Shown here: positions 6,205 through 7,129 of the stretch, one piece after another
Layout: the number at the start of each line of letters is the position of its first letter
Numbering within the stretch: position 1 is the first letter of the stretch
From: DASZQY01 sp048498575
Lineage (GTDB): Bacteria; Pseudomonadota; Alphaproteobacteria; Rhizobiales; Kaistiaceae
Reading direction: 5' to 3'
Length of the DNA: 7,129 bases
Assembly (NCBI GenBank): GCA_048498575.1
Contig: JBEHXS010000137.1
Span: forward strand, 1-7,129
Program-made: the position numbers and the translations under genes
Notes under the pieces: generated by a model
Told to the model about the DNA's origin: nothing
What the model saw: only the letters and a program-made list of their open reading frames with translations
Database searches by the model: none

Positions 6205-6210
6205 CTCCTT
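6205..6210 (-). promoter_or_regulatory. Ribosome binding site AAGGAG of the 59-residue gene
   Basis: On the minus strand AAGGAG ends eight bases before the ATG at 6196. It favours this start over the upstream in-frame ATG codons at 6271 and 6250. Confidence 0.75.
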
Positions 6211-6269
6211 TGCCGGGATAACCCGCGGGGAGGGCCGCGCGTTCCGCCATTGCGAACAAAGGGTGAATC

Positions 6270-6293
6270 ATGTCTGCTGGCCGAACCGCCTAA
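6270..6293 (+). other. Mini-ORF (7 codons plus stop) in the leader of the UvrD-like gene
   Basis: ATG at 6270 is followed by six codons (product MSAGRTA) and TAA at 6291-6293. An AAAGGG sequence (6258-6263) six bases upstream is a better ribosome binding site than the one before the helicase TTG. The stop lies 14 bases before that TTG, close enough for termination-reinitiation coupling. It could be a leader peptide or a chance ATG. Confidence 0.25.
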
Positions 6294-6307
6294 CGGATTG
6301 ATTCGCC

Positions 6308-7129
6308 TTGCAGAAGTCCGCCTACCTCGACCGGCTGAACGCCGAGCAGCGCCGTGCGGTCGAGCATGGCGTGAGCGGCCGGACGATCGACGCCGGGCCG
6401 CTTCTGGTGATCGCCGGTGCGGGCTCGGGCAAGACCAACACGCTCGCCCACCGCGTCGCCCACCTCATCGTCAACGGCGCCGATCCGCGGCGCATCCTGC
6501 TGATGACGTTCTCGCGCCGCGCCGCAGCGGAGATGAGCCGGCGGGTGGAGAAGATCGCGGGCGCTGCACTCGGCATCGAGGCGTCGGCCGCGGCGCTCGA
6601 ATGGTCGGGCACCTTTCACGGCATCGGGGCGCGGCTGCTCCGCGAATACGCCGAGCACGTCGGGCTCATGCCGACCTTCACCATCCACGACCGCGAGGAT
6701 TCGGCGGACCTCATGAATCTCATCCGCCACGAGATGGGATTCTCGCACACCGAGAAGCGCTTCCCGACCAAGGGGACGTGCCTCGCCATCTACTCGCGCA
6801 CCGTGAACGAGGAGACCGAGCTTGCGGCTGTGCTGAAGCGCGCCTTCCCGTGGTGCCTGTCGTGGGAAGCGGAACTGAAGCGGCTGTTCGGCGCCTATGT
6901 CGAGGCGAAGCAAGCGCAGCAGGTGCTGGATTACGACGACCTCCTGCTCTACTGGGCCGAGATGCTGCAGGAGCGAGCGCTGGCCGAGGATGTCGGCGCG
7001 CGCTTCGACCATGTGCTGGTCGACGAATACCAGGACACCAACGCCCTGCAGGCGTCGATCCTGCTCGCGCTCAAGCCAGACGGGCGCGGGCTTGCGGTGG
7101 TCGGCGACGACGCGCAGTCGATCTATTCG
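6308..7129 (+). CDS. UvrD/Rep-family ATP-dependent DNA helicase, 5' part (partial)
   Basis: The frame is open from 6308 to the window end (274 codons) and continues beyond it. It encodes the first RecA-like domain and inserted 1B region of a superfamily 1A 3'-to-5' DNA helicase acting in DNA repair or replication. Seen are the Q-motif-like LNAEQRRAVEH (10-20), Walker A AGAGSGKT (36-43), motif Ia TFSRRAAAEM (67-76), a motif Ib region GTFHGIGARLL (101-111), motif II VDEYQDTN (238-245) and motif III VVGDDAQSIYS (264-274). A TGA at 6299-6301 in this frame means no start upstream is possible. TTG at 6308 is the first candidate and sits just before the conserved YLDRLN. Its ribosome binding site (CGGA, 6294-6297) is weak. 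The C-terminal half lies outside the window, so the subfamily (UvrD, Rep, PcrA or an alphaproteobacterial paralogue) stays open. Confidence 0.93.
   Translation, partial: MQKSAYLDRLNAEQRRAVEHGVSGRTIDAGPLLVIAGAGSGKTNTLAHRVAHLIVNGADPRRILLMTFSRRAAAEMSRRVEKIAGAALGIEASAAALEWSGTFHGIGARLLREYAEHVGLMPTFTIHDREDSADLMNLIRHEMGFSHTEKRFPTKGTCLAIYSRTVNEETELAAVLKRAFPWCLSWEAELKRLFGAYVEAKQAQQVLDYDDLLLYWAEMLQERALAEDVGARFDHVLVDEYQDTNALQASILLALKPDGRGLAVVGDDAQSIYS

Noticed and set aside
6270..6308. A frameshift that would join ATG 6270 to the UvrD-like frame
   Set aside because: The ATG frame stops at 6291-6293, and the helicase frame has its own stop at 6299-6301, so no single indel joins them.

Overview
The window is GC-rich, densely coded bacterial DNA. 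The base composition, the protein variants (a UvrD-type helicase with a TFSRRAAAEM-like motif Ia, and a ligase-associated DEXH helicase) and a GGGGAGAGGG-type palindromic repeat together suggest an alphaproteobacterium, probably of the Hyphomicrobiales (Rhizobiales). This placement is made by eye and is not phylogenetically tested. Most of the window looks chromosomal; there is no transposase, integrase, tRNA, rRNA or CRISPR array.

Layout from left to right. Positions 19-2742 on the minus strand encode a 907-residue Lhr-Core-type DEXH helicase of the DNA-ligase-associated repair cluster. The first codons of another minus-strand gene, possibly the partner phosphoesterase PdeM, overlap its stop at the left edge. 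A roughly 140-bp palindromic repeat sits in frame inside the helicase gene, between helicase motifs III and IV. After a 140-bp divergent intergenic region, 2883-4481 on the plus strand encodes a membrane-anchored, stand-alone FMN-binding glutamate-synthase-like protein with an intact 3Fe-4S cysteine motif. Next come a conserved-looking 88-residue protein of unknown function (4588-4854), a strong hairpin, and four degenerate tandem 16/17-bp repeats. These lead into the ligase-associated metallo-beta-lactamase-fold exonuclease (5003-6013). A highly charged 59-residue protein (6017-6196, minus) converges on the exonuclease. The right edge holds the first 274 codons of a UvrD/Rep-family ATP-dependent helicase (6308 onward), which seems to use a TTG start.

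Three of the genes are DNA-repair enzymes. The Lhr-type helicase and the MBL-fold exonuclease normally belong to one four-gene set with an ATP-dependent ligase and PdeM. Here the two are divergently placed, separated by the GltS-like and 88-residue genes, and no ligase gene is in the window. The most unusual structure is the in-frame palindromic element in the helicase. It adds about 48 low-complexity residues (Pro, Gly, Arg and Glu rich) between the two RecA-like domains while keeping every recognisable helicase motif. No wholly new multi-gene system is evident.
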